From assembly GCF_003576455.2 (NCBI RefSeq), contig NZ_CP032869.1, forward strand, positions 5,518,001-5,582,000: 64,000 nucleotides of DNA, given 5' to 3'. A program made the position numbers and the translations under genes. The notes below the pieces were generated by a model that was not told where the DNA came from, searched no databases, and was given only the letters and a program-made list of their open reading frames with translations. This stretch comes from Mucilaginibacter celer (GTDB taxonomy: Bacteria > Bacteroidota > Bacteroidia > Sphingobacteriales > Sphingobacteriaceae). Positions 37,188 through 46,345 of the stretch are shown here, piece by piece (position 1 is the first letter of the stretch; the number at the start of each line of letters is the position of its first letter).

Positions 37188-37904
37188 TTAAACCCCATCA
37201 GGCATAACCTGCATCTCATTTCCGCTGCGGGCTTTTGATGCATTGACCATCCCTGTTAACGAAAACCCGAAAAGCATAACAGAAGGAACAACAACTGCGC
37301 CTATTCCGAAAATTTTTGCTCCGAGGGTGCCCGCCAGTGCTCCGGATAAAAACCCCGAAACTGTTATGAGATTTTGCTTAAGACTTTTTAAATGTTCGCT
37401 GTCGCCCGGTTTCAGAAAAAGGCAGTGCACCAGGTCTAACGAAAGCTGGGCAACATTCCCGGTCATTACCGTGGTGGCACCGTACAGGTTTTTACTGAAA
37501 ACTTTTCCGAAGGCGTTTTGCAAACCCATGGCAAAAACTATACACAAAGCCAGCAGGTAGTTTTGCCGTGGTGTTTGGTAGTGATAAAACCATCCCAAAA
37601 AACTGAGCAGGGCACAAAATGCCAAAATCACCGCTTCGGTAATAAGTACCTTAAACGGTTTGGTACCTACGGCCAGCATGGCACCGCCAATCATAACGGC
37701 TATCACAAAAACGGGGAATACCAGCAATTTAGACCAGGCCTCATTATCGGCTCCCAAAATAAGGCTGCCCGAAAACTCGATAAAGTTCCCGGTTACATGG
37801 ACCGAAAACATTTCGGTAACCATTACAAAGGTTACGGCATCGCAAAAGCCGCCTGCAAATGAGAGGCAAAGGCTGCCGTAATTGGTATTAAAAACCTGGC
37901 TCAT
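37188..37904 (-). CDS. YoaK/DUF1275-family membrane protein
   Basis: A 238-residue protein with about six membrane helices and the DUF1275 patterns AGGFCDAVTFVMV, VTGNFIEF and ALCIVFAMGLQNAF, followed by GATTVMTGN. The family is of unknown function, probably a small transporter. It stands alone between the SDR gene and a divergent plus-strand fusion gene. Confidence 0.88.
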   Translation of the reverse strand: MSQVFNTNYGSLCLSFAGGFCDAVTFVMVTEMFSVHVTGNFIEFSGSLILGADNEAWSKLLVFPVFVIAVMIGGAMLAVGTKPFKVLITEAVILAFCALLSFLGWFYHYQTPRQNYLLALCIVFAMGLQNAFGKVFSKNLYGATTVMTGNVAQLSLDLVHCLFLKPGDSEHLKSLKQNLITVSGFLSGALAGTLGAKIFGIGAVVVPSVMLFGFSLTGMVNASKARSGNEMQVMPDGV

Positions 37905-38127
37905 GGTGGTTATATTTAAGCATTAAACCTTTGTCTTTCTATCCGCATATTATTTGTACTTAAAGGTAACAGCGCAGTACCCGGTAAAAAAATCACTTAC
38001 ATTATAGGTGTTATCACAATATTGATAAGTAAACCAGTTTTAGTATAACGCCGGCATTAATTTGTCCGTTAACATATTACTGATTAGTATTTTGCTAATT
38101 TGGATGAGTAATTAACCAATTCCAGGC

Positions 38128-41100
38128 TTGAGATCGTACACACTCCATATCAGCTTTTTTGATGCTGCTTTCTTCGGCATGCTGTTTACCGCCGTCACCT
38201 TTATTTTGCTGTTATTGTTCGGCAGGAAAGAAACTCGTGCAGCAAACCGGTTTTTAGCTGCAGCGCTGGCTATTGCTGTTTTATGGATAGCCCGGATCCT
38301 GGCTATTGATATTCAGTTAGAAAGCTATGTTCGGTTATGGAGTTTGTTACCGATGCAGTTTTCGCTCGCTCTCGGGCCGTTTGTCTTTTTTTATGTGCTT
38401 AAAACAACACAGCCCGAATATCAATTCCGGCGGGCAGATCTGTTGCACTTCGGCCCTCTATTATTGGAACTGAGCGTATACGTGATGGCAGCTGTGGAAA
38501 ATATAAAAACAGGTGTACCCGCTTATCGTACTCAAATATTTCAGCAATTAAATCCCGTATTGCAACTGCTGGCATTTATCTCGGTTGCTATTTATTTGTA
38601 TCGTAGCCGTACGCAAATCGAACTCTTTTACAGGCAACAAAAATTTACCGGAAGTGACCGGCTCCGGTACGGAATGCGCTGGCTGCATAATTTAATTACA
38701 GGCCTCGGGCTATTGTGGTTGTTGTGGATTCCGCTTACAGCTGCCGACTATTTTTATTATCATCACACATTAATCCAACAGGCTTATTTCCTTATATATT
38801 TTCTTTTATTACTGATGATGATCTGGATGGCGGCAAATACCTTTTTAAGGCCGGAGCTTAGTACAGAACCAAATGCGATACCCGTTTTAAAACCCTTGCT
38901 TCCTGCCGGATTAAAGGAAAAAGCAGTGTGGCTGAAGAGGATGGTTAAAGACAACCGGTACTATGAAGATCCTGAATTAAGCCTAAGCTCATTGGCCCAA
39001 AAACTTGATGTACATACGCATGAGTTATCGCGCATCATCAACACCGTACTAAAAAAAAACTTTAACGATTTTATTAACGAGTACCGGGTACAGACAGCTG
39101 CCCGCAAAATGCAGGATCCGGCAAATGATCATATTACCCTGTTAGGCATAGCCTTCGAATCTGGCTTTAATTCGCAAAGCAGTTTTAACCGTATTTTTAA
39201 GCAAATAGCAGGGAAAAGCCCGCAGGAGTATAAAAATGATCTGAAAAAACAGCAATCAACTTATAATATGGGCATCCGGGGCCAGGCTGCGCCGGTAATT
39301 TTAAATCGTGAAAACCCTTCAAAATGGTATCACGATAAATTAACCCGCAATTATATGTTTAAAAATTATTTCAAAATAGCCTGGCGCAACCTGGTGCGCC
39401 ATAAAAGCTATACCGCTATTAATATTGCCGGCCTTGCCGTTGGTATTGCCATTTGTATGGTGATCTTTATCATTATCCAATACCAAACCAGCTTTGATAA
39501 TTTTCACCCCGCTAAAGAACGCACCTACCGCTTGTTAACCGAATATCATCGTGCATCATCAGCCGATATTTCGTACGGAAAAGATCTGGCCTTCCCTATC
39601 CCTTTGGGATTGAAAACAACTTTCCCCGAAATAGAACAGATAGCCCCAGTGTATGCCAGCCAAAGCGATCAGTTGCTGATATTGGATAATAACGGAAAAA
39701 CGGAGAAGGTATTTAAAGAGCAAAGAGGCCTGTTTTACACCGATCCGGCATTTTTTAAGATCTTCAACTTCCCGCTGCTTGCCGGATCATATGCCTCCTT
39801 AACCGAACCCAACAACGTATTACTTACCAAAGAGATTGCCGAAAAATACTTTGGCGACTGGAAAACCGCTATAGGCAAAACCATTAAACTGCAGGCAGGA
39901 GGCTTTATGTTTAGCCACAGCACCGATGTGCTGAAGGTTACAGGCATTTTGGCCACCATCCCTCCTAATACCGATTTCCGGATAAAACTTGCAGTATCCT
40001 ACCAAACCTTTTATTCGGACTATGTAGAGAAAGCCACCGATTGGAACCGAACCGAGGCCGATTTTGGCTGCTATGTTTTATTGCCGCCCAATGTTAATGC
40101 CGATAGCTTTAACCAACAGCTAAAAGCCTACTCGCAAAAAGTACTGTCTCCTGATAATCACGACCGCCATGTTATACAACCCTTAAGCGATGTACATTAT
40201 GATACCCGCATAGGCAATTACAGTAACCAAACCATCAGCCATCAGCTTATTAACGTATTGTGGCTTATTGCGGCATTTATCCTGTTAATTGCCTGCGTTA
40301 ACTTCATCAACCTCTCTACTGCGCAGGCTGTTAACCGATCAAAAGAGGTGGGCGTACGAAAAGTTTTGGGGAGCAGTAAAACTCAGTTACAGATCCAGTT
40401 TATTATCGAAACATTTTTAATAGTTGCAGCTTCGGTAAGCTTTGCAACCATTGTTACCATTTTTACATTGCCTTTTGTTAACCGGCTGCTGGAGCTTTCG
40501 CTAACCTTCAACATCATTAATAATCCGGCAATTATCCTGTTTCTTTTAACGGTAACCATCACTGTAACTGCACTTGCAGGTTTTTATCCATCAATAGTTT
40601 TATCCCGCTTTAACCCGGTTAATGCTTTAAAAAGTAAACTCACATCAAATAACTCGCAGGGAATTTCACTGAGAAGAGGCCTGGTGGTTTTCCAGTTTAT
40701 TATTGCGCAGGCACTTATTATAGGCACGCTGGTTATAGTAAGGCAGATGAATTATTTTATGGATCAGCCCCTGGGTTTTGATAAAGATGCCATTGTAAAT
40801 ATCCCCTTCCGGGTGGATAGCCTCCGGATCAGCCGGCTTGATTACTTAAAGCGGCAATTACTATCGACAGGCGGCGTACAGGAGGTAAGTTACAGTTCAA
40901 ACACGCCCGTTGAGGCCGGTAACGACCAGTGGAGCACCCTGCGGTTTGATCATGCTCAAAAGGATGCAGATTTTAAGGCAATTACCAAATTTGCCGACGA
41001 TGAATATGTAGCGGCCTATAAATTGCCGCTGATAGCCGGACGGAATTTGCAGCCTTCCAAAATGACGAGAGAATTCCTGGTGAACGAGGCGTTTGTAAAA

Positions 41101-41793
41101 AGTTTAGGCCTTAAAAAACCCGAAGAGATCCTGAAAGAAATCAGCATCTGGAACGGCCAGATTAAATGCCCGGTTGTTGGCGTTTTGAAAGATTTTAATA
41201 ACCGCTCGTTTCGTAACTATGTTGCCCCTTTGTTAATTACCACCAACGTTACCATGTATAACCAGGCCGGGATCAAGCTGGCAACCACGCATATGGCCTC
41301 AACCATGCAATCAGTTAAAGAAATATTTGAGCAAAACTTTCCGGATTTTGTTTACGAATACCAGTTTCTGGATGATAAAATTGCGGGTTTTTACAAACAG
41401 GAAAGCCAATTGGCGCAGCTGTATAAGATATTTTCGGCAGTGGCTATTTTACTAAGCTGTTTAGGTTTGTACGGGCTGGCATCCTTTATGGCCGTGCAGC
41501 GCGTAAAGGAGGTGGGCATCCGTAAGGTACTCGGCGCAACGGCAGGCAGTATTGTTTACCTGTTTTCTAAAGAGTTTATTATACTTATTGCCATTGCCTT
41601 TGCCATAGCTACTCCCATAGCCTGGTATTATATGCATCAATGGCTGCAGGCTTATGTTTATCGTATCAACATTAGCTGGTGGTTGTTTGCCGCCGGGGGG
41701 ATCTCGGCAATAATTATTGCGCTTACAACCATAAGCTTCCAGGCAGTAAAAGCAGCAAGGGTAAACCCGGTTAAAAGTTTGCGATCGGAGTAA
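38128..41793 (+). CDS. AraC-type regulator fused to FtsX/MacB-type permease (copy 2)
   Basis: A 1221-residue frame from a TTG start that aligns with the ATG of the paralogue at 13578. The N-terminus has about seven membrane helices (including LITGLGLLWLLWIPLTA). An AraC helix-turn-helix follows (LAQKLDVHTHELSRIINTVL, then GIAFESGFNSQSSFNRIFKQ). At M410 a full 812-residue permease begins (MFKNYFKIAWRN, VGVRKVLGSS, VGIRKVLGAT) and ends NPVKSLRSE like copy 1. The junction W-x(2)-DKL-x-RNYMF is the same in both copies. It would let a signal be sensed, transcription changed and transport done by one molecule; that is inference. Confidence 0.88.
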   Translation: MRSYTLHISFFDAAFFGMLFTAVTFILLLLFGRKETRAANRFLAAALAIAVLWIARILAIDIQLESYVRLWSLLPMQFSLALGPFVFFYVLKTTQPEYQFRRADLLHFGPLLLELSVYVMAAVENIKTGVPAYRTQIFQQLNPVLQLLAFISVAIYLYRSRTQIELFYRQQKFTGSDRLRYGMRWLHNLITGLGLLWLLWIPLTAADYFYYHHTLIQQAYFLIYFLLLLMMIWMAANTFLRPELSTEPNAIPVLKPLLPAGLKEKAVWLKRMVKDNRYYEDPELSLSSLAQKLDVHTHELSRIINTVLKKNFNDFINEYRVQTAARKMQDPANDHITLLGIAFESGFNSQSSFNRIFKQIAGKSPQEYKNDLKKQQSTYNMGIRGQAAPVILNRENPSKWYHDKLTRNYMFKNYFKIAWRNLVRHKSYTAINIAGLAVGIAICMVIFIIIQYQTSFDNFHPAKERTYRLLTEYHRASSADISYGKDLAFPIPLGLKTTFPEIEQIAPVYASQSDQLLILDNNGKTEKVFKEQRGLFYTDPAFFKIFNFPLLAGSYASLTEPNNVLLTKEIAEKYFGDWKTAIGKTIKLQAGGFMFSHSTDVLKVTGILATIPPNTDFRIKLAVSYQTFYSDYVEKATDWNRTEADFGCYVLLPPNVNADSFNQQLKAYSQKVLSPDNHDRHVIQPLSDVHYDTRIGNYSNQTISHQLINVLWLIAAFILLIACVNFINLSTAQAVNRSKEVGVRKVLGSSKTQLQIQFIIETFLIVAASVSFATIVTIFTLPFVNRLLELSLTFNIINNPAIILFLLTVTITVTALAGFYPSIVLSRFNPVNALKSKLTSNNSQGISLRRGLVVFQFIIAQALIIGTLVIVRQMNYFMDQPLGFDKDAIVNIPFRVDSLRISRLDYLKRQLLSTGGVQEVSYSSNTPVEAGNDQWSTLRFDHAQKDADFKAITKFADDEYVAAYKLPLIAGRNLQPSKMTREFLVNEAFVKSLGLKKPEEILKEISIWNGQIKCPVVGVLKDFNNRSFRNYVAPLLITTNVTMYNQAGIKLATTHMASTMQSVKEIFEQNFPDFVYEYQFLDDKIAGFYKQESQLAQLYKIFSAVAILLSCLGLYGLASFMAVQRVKEVGIRKVLGATAGSIVYLFSKEFIILIAIAFAIATPIAWYYMHQWLQAYVYRINISWWLFAAGGISAIIIALTTISFQAVKAARVNPVKSLRSE

Positions 41794-41815
41794 GACCGAT
41801 TTACCATCGCTCAAA

Positions 41816-41866
41816 AACACACAACCCGCTTTGCATCAACAAAGCGGGTTGTGTGTTTTTTATAAG
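41816..41866 (+). terminator. Strong rho-independent terminator
   Basis: ACACAACCCGCTTTG pairs perfectly with CAAAGCGGGTTGTGT around a six-base loop, followed by GTTTTTTAT. It ends the fusion gene transcript about 25 bases after its stop codon. Confidence 0.92.
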
Positions 41867-41941
41867 ATATATTCATTCACTTCGCCTTCAGAATATCATT
41901 ATAAAACTGCCACCGGTAAACCAGGTAAAACTATTTCAAAA

Positions 41942-41994
41942 TAAATTTGCGCAACTCAAAAGTTGCATATATATTTACGCAACTCAAAAGTTGC
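41942..41994 (+). promoter_or_regulatory. Promoter with two identical ArsR-type operator palindromes
   Basis: GCAACTCAAAAGTTGC occurs twice, at 41951-41966 and 41979-41994, a centre-to-centre distance of 28 bases. Just before the first is TAAATTTG (41942-41949), a perfect match to the Bacteroidota -7 box TAnnTTTG. Transcription would thus start inside the first operator. The ArsR-type gene begins 10 bases after the second, so the sites are likely bound by its own product. Confidence 0.8.
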
Positions 41995-42003
41995 ACGTTT
42001 AAG

Positions 42004-42321
42004 ATGAAGCAAGATATATTCCAGGCCATAGCCGATCCTACACGCAGGGCAATTTTAACTTTAATTGCCATCCAGGCGTTAACACCCAATGCCATGGCCG
42101 AAAAGTTTGATATGACCCGGCAAGCCGTATCAAAACATATTAAAGTATTACACGAATGCGATTTAATCAGGCCCGAGCCATCAGGCAGGGAAATTTATTA
42201 TCACTTTAACGCCAAAAAGATGCAGGAATTTGACCACTGGCTGGCCCAGTTCAGGGAAAGCTGGAAAACCCAATTTAATCAACTGGATAAAGTACTCTCA
42301 ACACTTAAACAACAGAAATAA
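42004..42321 (+). CDS. ArsR-family transcriptional repressor
   Basis: A 105-residue winged-helix protein from ATG at 42004 (MKQDIFQAIADPTRRAILTL). An upstream TTG frame start would run through the operators and is rejected. The recognition helix is in FDMTRQAVSKHIKVLHECDL. It lacks the metal-binding cysteines of true arsenic sensors. ArsR proteins of this type paired with an AHSA1-like gene are common. Its stop overlaps the next start (TAATG), so the two are coupled and probably self-regulated through the two palindromes upstream. Confidence 0.92.
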   Translation: MKQDIFQAIADPTRRAILTLIAIQALTPNAMAEKFDMTRQAVSKHIKVLHECDLIRPEPSGREIYYHFNAKKMQEFDHWLAQFRESWKTQFNQLDKVLSTLKQQK

Positions 42322-42818
42322 TGAAAAACGATTTGCTATTTGATTTTAATGTTGACAAAGCAGCCAAAACGGTATATATAACCCGCGAGTTTGATGCCGG
42401 GCTCGATTTGGTATGGGATGCCTTTACCAAAGCCGAAATATTGGATCAGTGGGCAGCCCCGGCACCCATGCGCGCCAAAACAAAGTATATGGATTTTACA
42501 GTTGGCGGCAAAAGGTTTTACGCCATGATCAGTCCCGACGGAGAGGAGCGCTGGGCGCTTCAAAAATATACTTCCATCACCCCGAAAACCAATTTTAAGC
42601 TCTATAACGCTTTTGCCGATAAAGATGAAAATCCCGAACCGGCTGGTTCTGAATGGGATTACAACTTTAGCGAAGAAAACGATATAACCAAAGTGTATAT
42701 AACCATTTATAACGAATCGTTGGAACGGATGGAGCGCATAATGGAGGGTTTCAGAATCGGATTTGCAATGACCCTGAAAAACCTCGACGAGCTGCTTGCG
42801 GCATCAAAACAAAACTAA
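42321..42818 (+). CDS. SRPBCC/AHSA1-like ligand-binding protein
   Basis: A 165-residue protein of the START/AHSA1 fold: AAKTVYITREFDAGLDLVWD at the beginning, WAAPAPMRAKTKYMDFTVGG in the middle and MEGFRIGFAMTLKNLDELL at the end. The family has a hydrophobic cavity; the bound ligand here is unknown. It is the second gene of the ArsR operon and is followed 30 bases later by a VOC-fold gene. Confidence 0.9.
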   Translation: MKNDLLFDFNVDKAAKTVYITREFDAGLDLVWDAFTKAEILDQWAAPAPMRAKTKYMDFTVGGKRFYAMISPDGEERWALQKYTSITPKTNFKLYNAFADKDENPEPAGSEWDYNFSEENDITKVYITIYNESLERMERIMEGFRIGFAMTLKNLDELLAASKQN

Positions 42819-42848
42819 CCGAAACAAAATCAACTAAAAATAACAATC

Positions 42849-43277
42849 ATGAGAACAATCAATCCATGGATCAACTTCAACGGCAATGCCGAAGAGGCAT
42901 TCACCTTTTACAAATCAGTTTTTGGCGGCGAGTTCAGCAAGATAGTCCGTTTTAAAGACCTGGCAAGTGATGAATTTCAGGTCCCTGAACATGAAGCTGA
43001 GAAAGTAATGCACATTGCCCTGCCAATTGGCAAACACAATGTATTGGTAGCCAATGATGTTCCGGAGTTTATGGGCCGGGTGAGCGAGAACGAAAACCGC
43101 TCAAAAATTTATGTGGTTGCCGAAAGCCGTGAAGAGGCCGATCATGTTTTTAACGGCCTGTCGGCAGGCGGAGAAGTGGAAGGGCCGATAGGTGATAGCC
43201 CCTGGGGTACTTATGCCGGTATGTTCAGGGATAAATATGGTATTGAGTGGATTGTGGAGTTTGATGCGAATTTATAA
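42849..43277 (+). CDS. VOC-fold (PhnB-like) glyoxalase-superfamily protein
   Basis: A 142-residue protein. The PhnB-like opening INPWINFNGNAEEAFTFYKS, the central LPIGKHNVLVANDVPEF and the ending GMFRDKYGIEWIVEFD are diagnostic. Metal-dependent and metal-free members exist, and activity cannot be told. It is the third gene of the ArsR operon. A weak hairpin terminator follows. Confidence 0.9.
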   Translation: MRTINPWINFNGNAEEAFTFYKSVFGGEFSKIVRFKDLASDEFQVPEHEAEKVMHIALPIGKHNVLVANDVPEFMGRVSENENRSKIYVVAESREEADHVFNGLSAGGEVEGPIGDSPWGTYAGMFRDKYGIEWIVEFDANL

Positions 43278-43297
43278 CTAATACGTTTTAGGTAGTT

Positions 43298-43328
43298 AAA
43301 GCCGACTTGCAGGGTAAGTCGGCTTTGT
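43298..43328 (+). terminator. Hairpin terminator after the VOC gene
   Basis: AAAGCCGACTT pairs with AAGTCGGCTTT around a seven-base loop, with a weak T tail (GTGGTTT). It lies about 20 bases after the stop codon. Confidence 0.7.
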
Positions 43329-43374
43329 GGTTTAATTTGGATTGATCTTTATTTTTAACGAGTTTGTTAAACAA

Positions 43375-43797
43375 TTAAACCAAGCCCCGTAATATTGCCA
43401 ACCTGTTATCTGGCGCGTCGGGAGATAAGAAGTCTGGAATAGTATTTGAAGTTCTCCTCGGACGATTAAGGAACTCGACATCCCATTCTGTAATCCGTTG
43501 TTTTTTAATATGAATATACTTGTTGGGTTCTGGCTCGTCTAAATATTCTTCTTGTAAAATAAGGGCCAGAGGTTCTTCGGAGCCTTGATTTTCGTTTGAA
43601 AATTCAAGGGCATCTTCATAGTTGTCAAAAAAATAGCAATAATCATCTCCGTTAAAAAGATCGGGGGCGCCGTCGTGTGGGTGTAGCCAAACCCGGTATT
43701 CCAAAACAGCATCCCAAACATAGCCCCCTCCAGAATTGACAGACGCAGGATAAGTACCTACTAACTCTATGTTTTTAACTTTTGGATATCTTGACAT
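43375..43797 (-). CDS. Hypothetical acidic protein
   Basis: A 140-residue soluble acidic protein. It starts MSRYPKVKNIELVGTYPASV and has a DDYCYFFDNYEDALEFSNEN segment, with a C-terminal WDVEFLNRPRRTS stretch. I recognise no family. There is no signal peptide. It stands alone, convergent with the VOC gene. Confidence 0.65.
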   Translation of the reverse strand: MSRYPKVKNIELVGTYPASVNSGGGYVWDAVLEYRVWLHPHDGAPDLFNGDDYCYFFDNYEDALEFSNENQGSEEPLALILQEEYLDEPEPNKYIHIKKQRITEWDVEFLNRPRRTSNTIPDFLSPDAPDNRLAILRGLV

Positions 43798-43877
43798 TGT
43801 TATCTATGATAAATCACAAAATTAAAATGAAACCACAAATTTAAAGCTTGCAAATAGTCCTAAGCAACAATTTAAAC

Positions 43878-44771
43878 TTAAGAATTAACCTCCAGCTTAT
43901 ACCCCTTACCACGTACAACAACAATGTTTACTTCCGGATCAGGTTCAAGCTTTTTTCTAAGCTTTGATATGAACATATCCAGACTTCGACCCACAATAAC
44001 ACCTTCATCTTCCCAGATCTCTTTTTGCAGCCGGCTTCTTGCTATAGTTTCGTTAGGTGACAACGCGAAAATTAGCAACAGGCGTGTTTCGGTCGCGGTG
44101 AGGTCTGTGGCATTATTGTTTATTACCAGTTGCCGTTGCTGTGCATCAAACAAAACCGTACCCAGGGAGAATATTTGGGTAGATTGATTTTTAGATAAAG
44201 TTGTCCGGGGCTTAACAGAGCGCAAAAAAAGGAAACCAACAAATGCTAAAACCGGCAGGCTGCCCAGCAGATACCGGCTCTTTGTTTTATCTGTTCCTGT
44301 GGGTTTAAATTTAATACTGATCGTATAACAAGCGCTGGGTTGTTTCCTTTCCCTGCATGTTATAATATCATTTTTTTTATCGCCGGATATGGCAAACCCA
44401 TAGGCTATAGTGGCGTTTCCGCAGTTCAGAACGTTAACAATATAATCACGTGCCAACGGATCTTCGGCCAACAGATGCCGGATAGTATTTACCAGGGAAT
44501 CTGGTTTAAAAGTAAGTTCGTTCTCAAACCTGATCTGGTATTCATCGTCTGCGATCTTTTCTACCGGAAGCACTCTCGATGTAACGTCGCCCGATTGTAA
44601 GAGCAGTTCATCCCCGATCTTGCGGAGCAAAACTTCCCTTCTGGCCATATCAAAGTTATTGCTGCTGCCCATACTGAAAGCCACGCAGGTTACAGAGACA
44701 AATAAGAGTAAAGTTATCCCTAACAGGTATTTGCGCTTCGCGATGAGGATATTTAGGCTATCAGCCATCAT
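43878..44771 (-). CDS. Membrane-anchored OmpR-type winged-helix regulator
   Basis: A 297-residue protein with membrane helices at about residues 15-35 and 167-184. Between them lies a periplasmic domain with three cysteines (C118, C139, C148). The C-terminal part (about 200-295) is an OmpR/PhoB-type winged helix (LTATETRLLLIFALSPNETI, then GRSLDMFISKLRKKLEPDP, ending VVRGKGYKLE). It is thus a one-component transcription factor that could sense outside and bind DNA directly, comparable to ToxR/CadC but with the DNA-binding part at the C-terminus. It is divergent from the propeller gene at 44872, a likely partner. Confidence 0.88.
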   Translation of the reverse strand: MMADSLNILIAKRKYLLGITLLLFVSVTCVAFSMGSSNNFDMARREVLLRKIGDELLLQSGDVTSRVLPVEKIADDEYQIRFENELTFKPDSLVNTIRHLLAEDPLARDYIVNVLNCGNATIAYGFAISGDKKNDIITCRERKQPSACYTISIKFKPTGTDKTKSRYLLGSLPVLAFVGFLFLRSVKPRTTLSKNQSTQIFSLGTVLFDAQQRQLVINNNATDLTATETRLLLIFALSPNETIARSRLQKEIWEDEGVIVGRSLDMFISKLRKKLEPDPEVNIVVVRGKGYKLEVNS

Positions 44772-44871
44772 ATTGACGTTTTATTTACAAAGTTTACATT
44801 TTAATTTACAATTCTGATTTCCAGGGCCAAAAAATATCAAAGTAATTTCGCTGTACAAACTTTGATAGCAT

Positions 44872-45927
44872 ATGAAAAATAAAAGAAACGTTTTGTTCTG
44901 CCTCATTATTCTGTTGGCCGGAGTGATTTATTTTCCTGTTAAGGCTCAGCAAAAAGACGCCGGAAATACGGCCCTTTCTGCCGGACCAAACCGGATCACC
45001 AGGAATATTATACAAGATAGAAAAGGTAATATCTGGCTTGCTGCATTTGATGGTATTTTTAAATATGATGGAAAATCTTTTACCAACGTTACCGATAATG
45101 TAAGTAAGGCGCGCTTCTTTTCTGTTTTGGAGGATAGGAAAGGCAACCTGTGGTTCGGCTCTATTGGCTCTGGTGTTTTTCGTTACGATGGAAAATCTTT
45201 TAAAAATTTTACGATTAAGGATGGCCTTCTCAATAATGATGTTGTAAGTATTTATGAAGATAAAAAGGGCGACATCTGGTTTGGCGTTTGGGGCGGAACA
45301 AGCCGTTATGACGGGATCTCATTTCGCAACTATATCATCAATGGAAACGGGATGAATGAAGACCCGACGGGGAAAACTATTCCGGGTAGAGCCTCTTATG
45401 AAGTTAATGCTATTATAGAAGACAAAACCGGACGGTTTTGGCTGGCTACACGAGGCAACACCTTTGTGTATGATGGCAAAGTATTTACAGCTTTTACCCA
45501 CGATGGTAAACCATTTACCAATGTGCGTACTGTAATTGAAGACAAGAAAGGCAATATCTGGCTCGGTGGCAGGGATGGCCTTTGGCGTTATGACGGCCGT
45601 ACATTTACCAATTTCGCGCACGCGTTTGTTGGCCATATAATGGAGGATACAAAAGGCAATATCTGGACCAGCTCAGACGTTGCTAACGACTTGAAGAAGA
45701 TACTTTTTGGTTATGGCGCTAACTCTGCGGCCTGGGCGCTATCCCGCTACGATGAAAAATCGTTATCTGATAAAAATCCAACGGCAACCGAAATAGCTTA
45801 TAAAGGAATGGTTTTTGGAATTTTAGAAGACAATAAAGAAAATATCTGGTTTGGGGCTTTAGATGGCGTGTACAGGTATGATGGAAAGAAGGTAAGTGAT
45901 TTTAAGGGTAAAGAGAATATGAAATAA
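44872..45927 (+). CDS. Exported two-component-type propeller repeat protein
   Basis: A 351-residue protein with an N-terminal signal peptide (KRNVLFCLIILLAGVIYF). It contains seven or so repeats of the type EDKKGNIWLGGRDGLWRYDG, the Reg_prop blades of hybrid two-component sensors. Here the propeller stands alone: the Y_Y_Y domain, kinase and regulator domains are missing. It is divergent from the membrane-anchored winged-helix gene, and the two may form a split sensor-regulator pair; that is inference. A short hairpin at about 45994-46029 may end the transcript. Confidence 0.88.
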   Translation: MKNKRNVLFCLIILLAGVIYFPVKAQQKDAGNTALSAGPNRITRNIIQDRKGNIWLAAFDGIFKYDGKSFTNVTDNVSKARFFSVLEDRKGNLWFGSIGSGVFRYDGKSFKNFTIKDGLLNNDVVSIYEDKKGDIWFGVWGGTSRYDGISFRNYIINGNGMNEDPTGKTIPGRASYEVNAIIEDKTGRFWLATRGNTFVYDGKVFTAFTHDGKPFTNVRTVIEDKKGNIWLGGRDGLWRYDGRTFTNFAHAFVGHIMEDTKGNIWTSSDVANDLKKILFGYGANSAAWALSRYDEKSLSDKNPTATEIAYKGMVFGILEDNKENIWFGALDGVYRYDGKKVSDFKGKENMK

Positions 45928-45993
45928 TGTAATGCACTTATCTAAAGATGTAGCTGTTTTTATAAAATAACTCTTATCAGAAAGGGAGCAGAC

Positions 45994-46029
45994 AAAAAGC
46001 CCTTACAATTTCATCCAAAGGCTTTTGTT
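45994..46029 (+). terminator. Weak hairpin after the propeller gene
   Basis: AAAAGCC pairs with GGCTTTT over an 18-base loop, followed by GTTGTAATTT. The stem is short and the call is tentative. From here to the tRNA terminator I see nothing else. Confidence 0.4.
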
Positions 46030-46142
46030 GTAATTTAAAGGTGTTGTAATCCAAATCCTTGTTTTTCAAAATAGCAATTCTTTCCTTGCATGGTTTTCTG
46101 CGCCGGATTCTGAAGATAAGGGTAAGATATTTTGTCAGCAAA

Positions 46143-46174
46143 AAAGCCTTCCAGATTGTATCTGAAAGGCTTTA
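46143..46174 (-). terminator. Terminator of the first tRNA-Glu gene
   Basis: On the minus strand AGCCTTTCAGAT pairs with ATCTGGAAGGCT (one mismatch) followed by a T run. It lies just after the 3' end of the tRNA. Confidence 0.8.
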
Positions 46175-46185
46175 ATTTTCTTTCG

Positions 46186-46257
46186 TAGTCCATAGGGGAA
46201 TCGAACCCCTGTTTGAAGAATGAAAATCTCCTGTCCTAACCCCTAGACGAATGGACC
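46186..46257 (-). tRNA. tRNA-Glu (TTC), copy without encoded CCA
   Basis: The minus strand gives a 72-base cloverleaf. Acceptor arms are GGTCCAT and ATGGACT, the anticodon stem GGAGA/TCTTC encloses loop TTTTCAT with anticodon TTC, and the T arm is AGGGG/CCCCT. The 3' flank reads ACGA, so CCA must be added. It is identical over the tRNA body to the copy at 46346. A hairpin (CGGCGA/TCGCCG, 46271-46297) lies between this gene and the other copy. Confidence 0.95.
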
Positions 46258-46311
46258 GTTTTTCGGGTTCGGCGATCGGCATAAAGCCATCTCGCCGGTA
46301 ATTAACTATAA

Positions 46312-46342
46312 TAAAAAAACGCCCTGTTTGGCAGAGCGCTTT
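46312..46342 (-). terminator. Terminator between the two tRNA-Glu genes
   Basis: On the minus strand CGCTCTG pairs with CAGGGCG (one G:T wobble) around CCAAA, followed by seven T. It lies directly after the second tRNA-Glu, so that gene can be transcribed alone. Confidence 0.8.
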
Positions 46343-46345
46343 TGG

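Noticed and set aside
42004..42321. Arsenic resistance operon
   Set aside because: The ArsR-type repressor lacks metal-binding cysteines, and the following genes are AHSA1-like and VOC proteins, not arsenic pumps or reductases.
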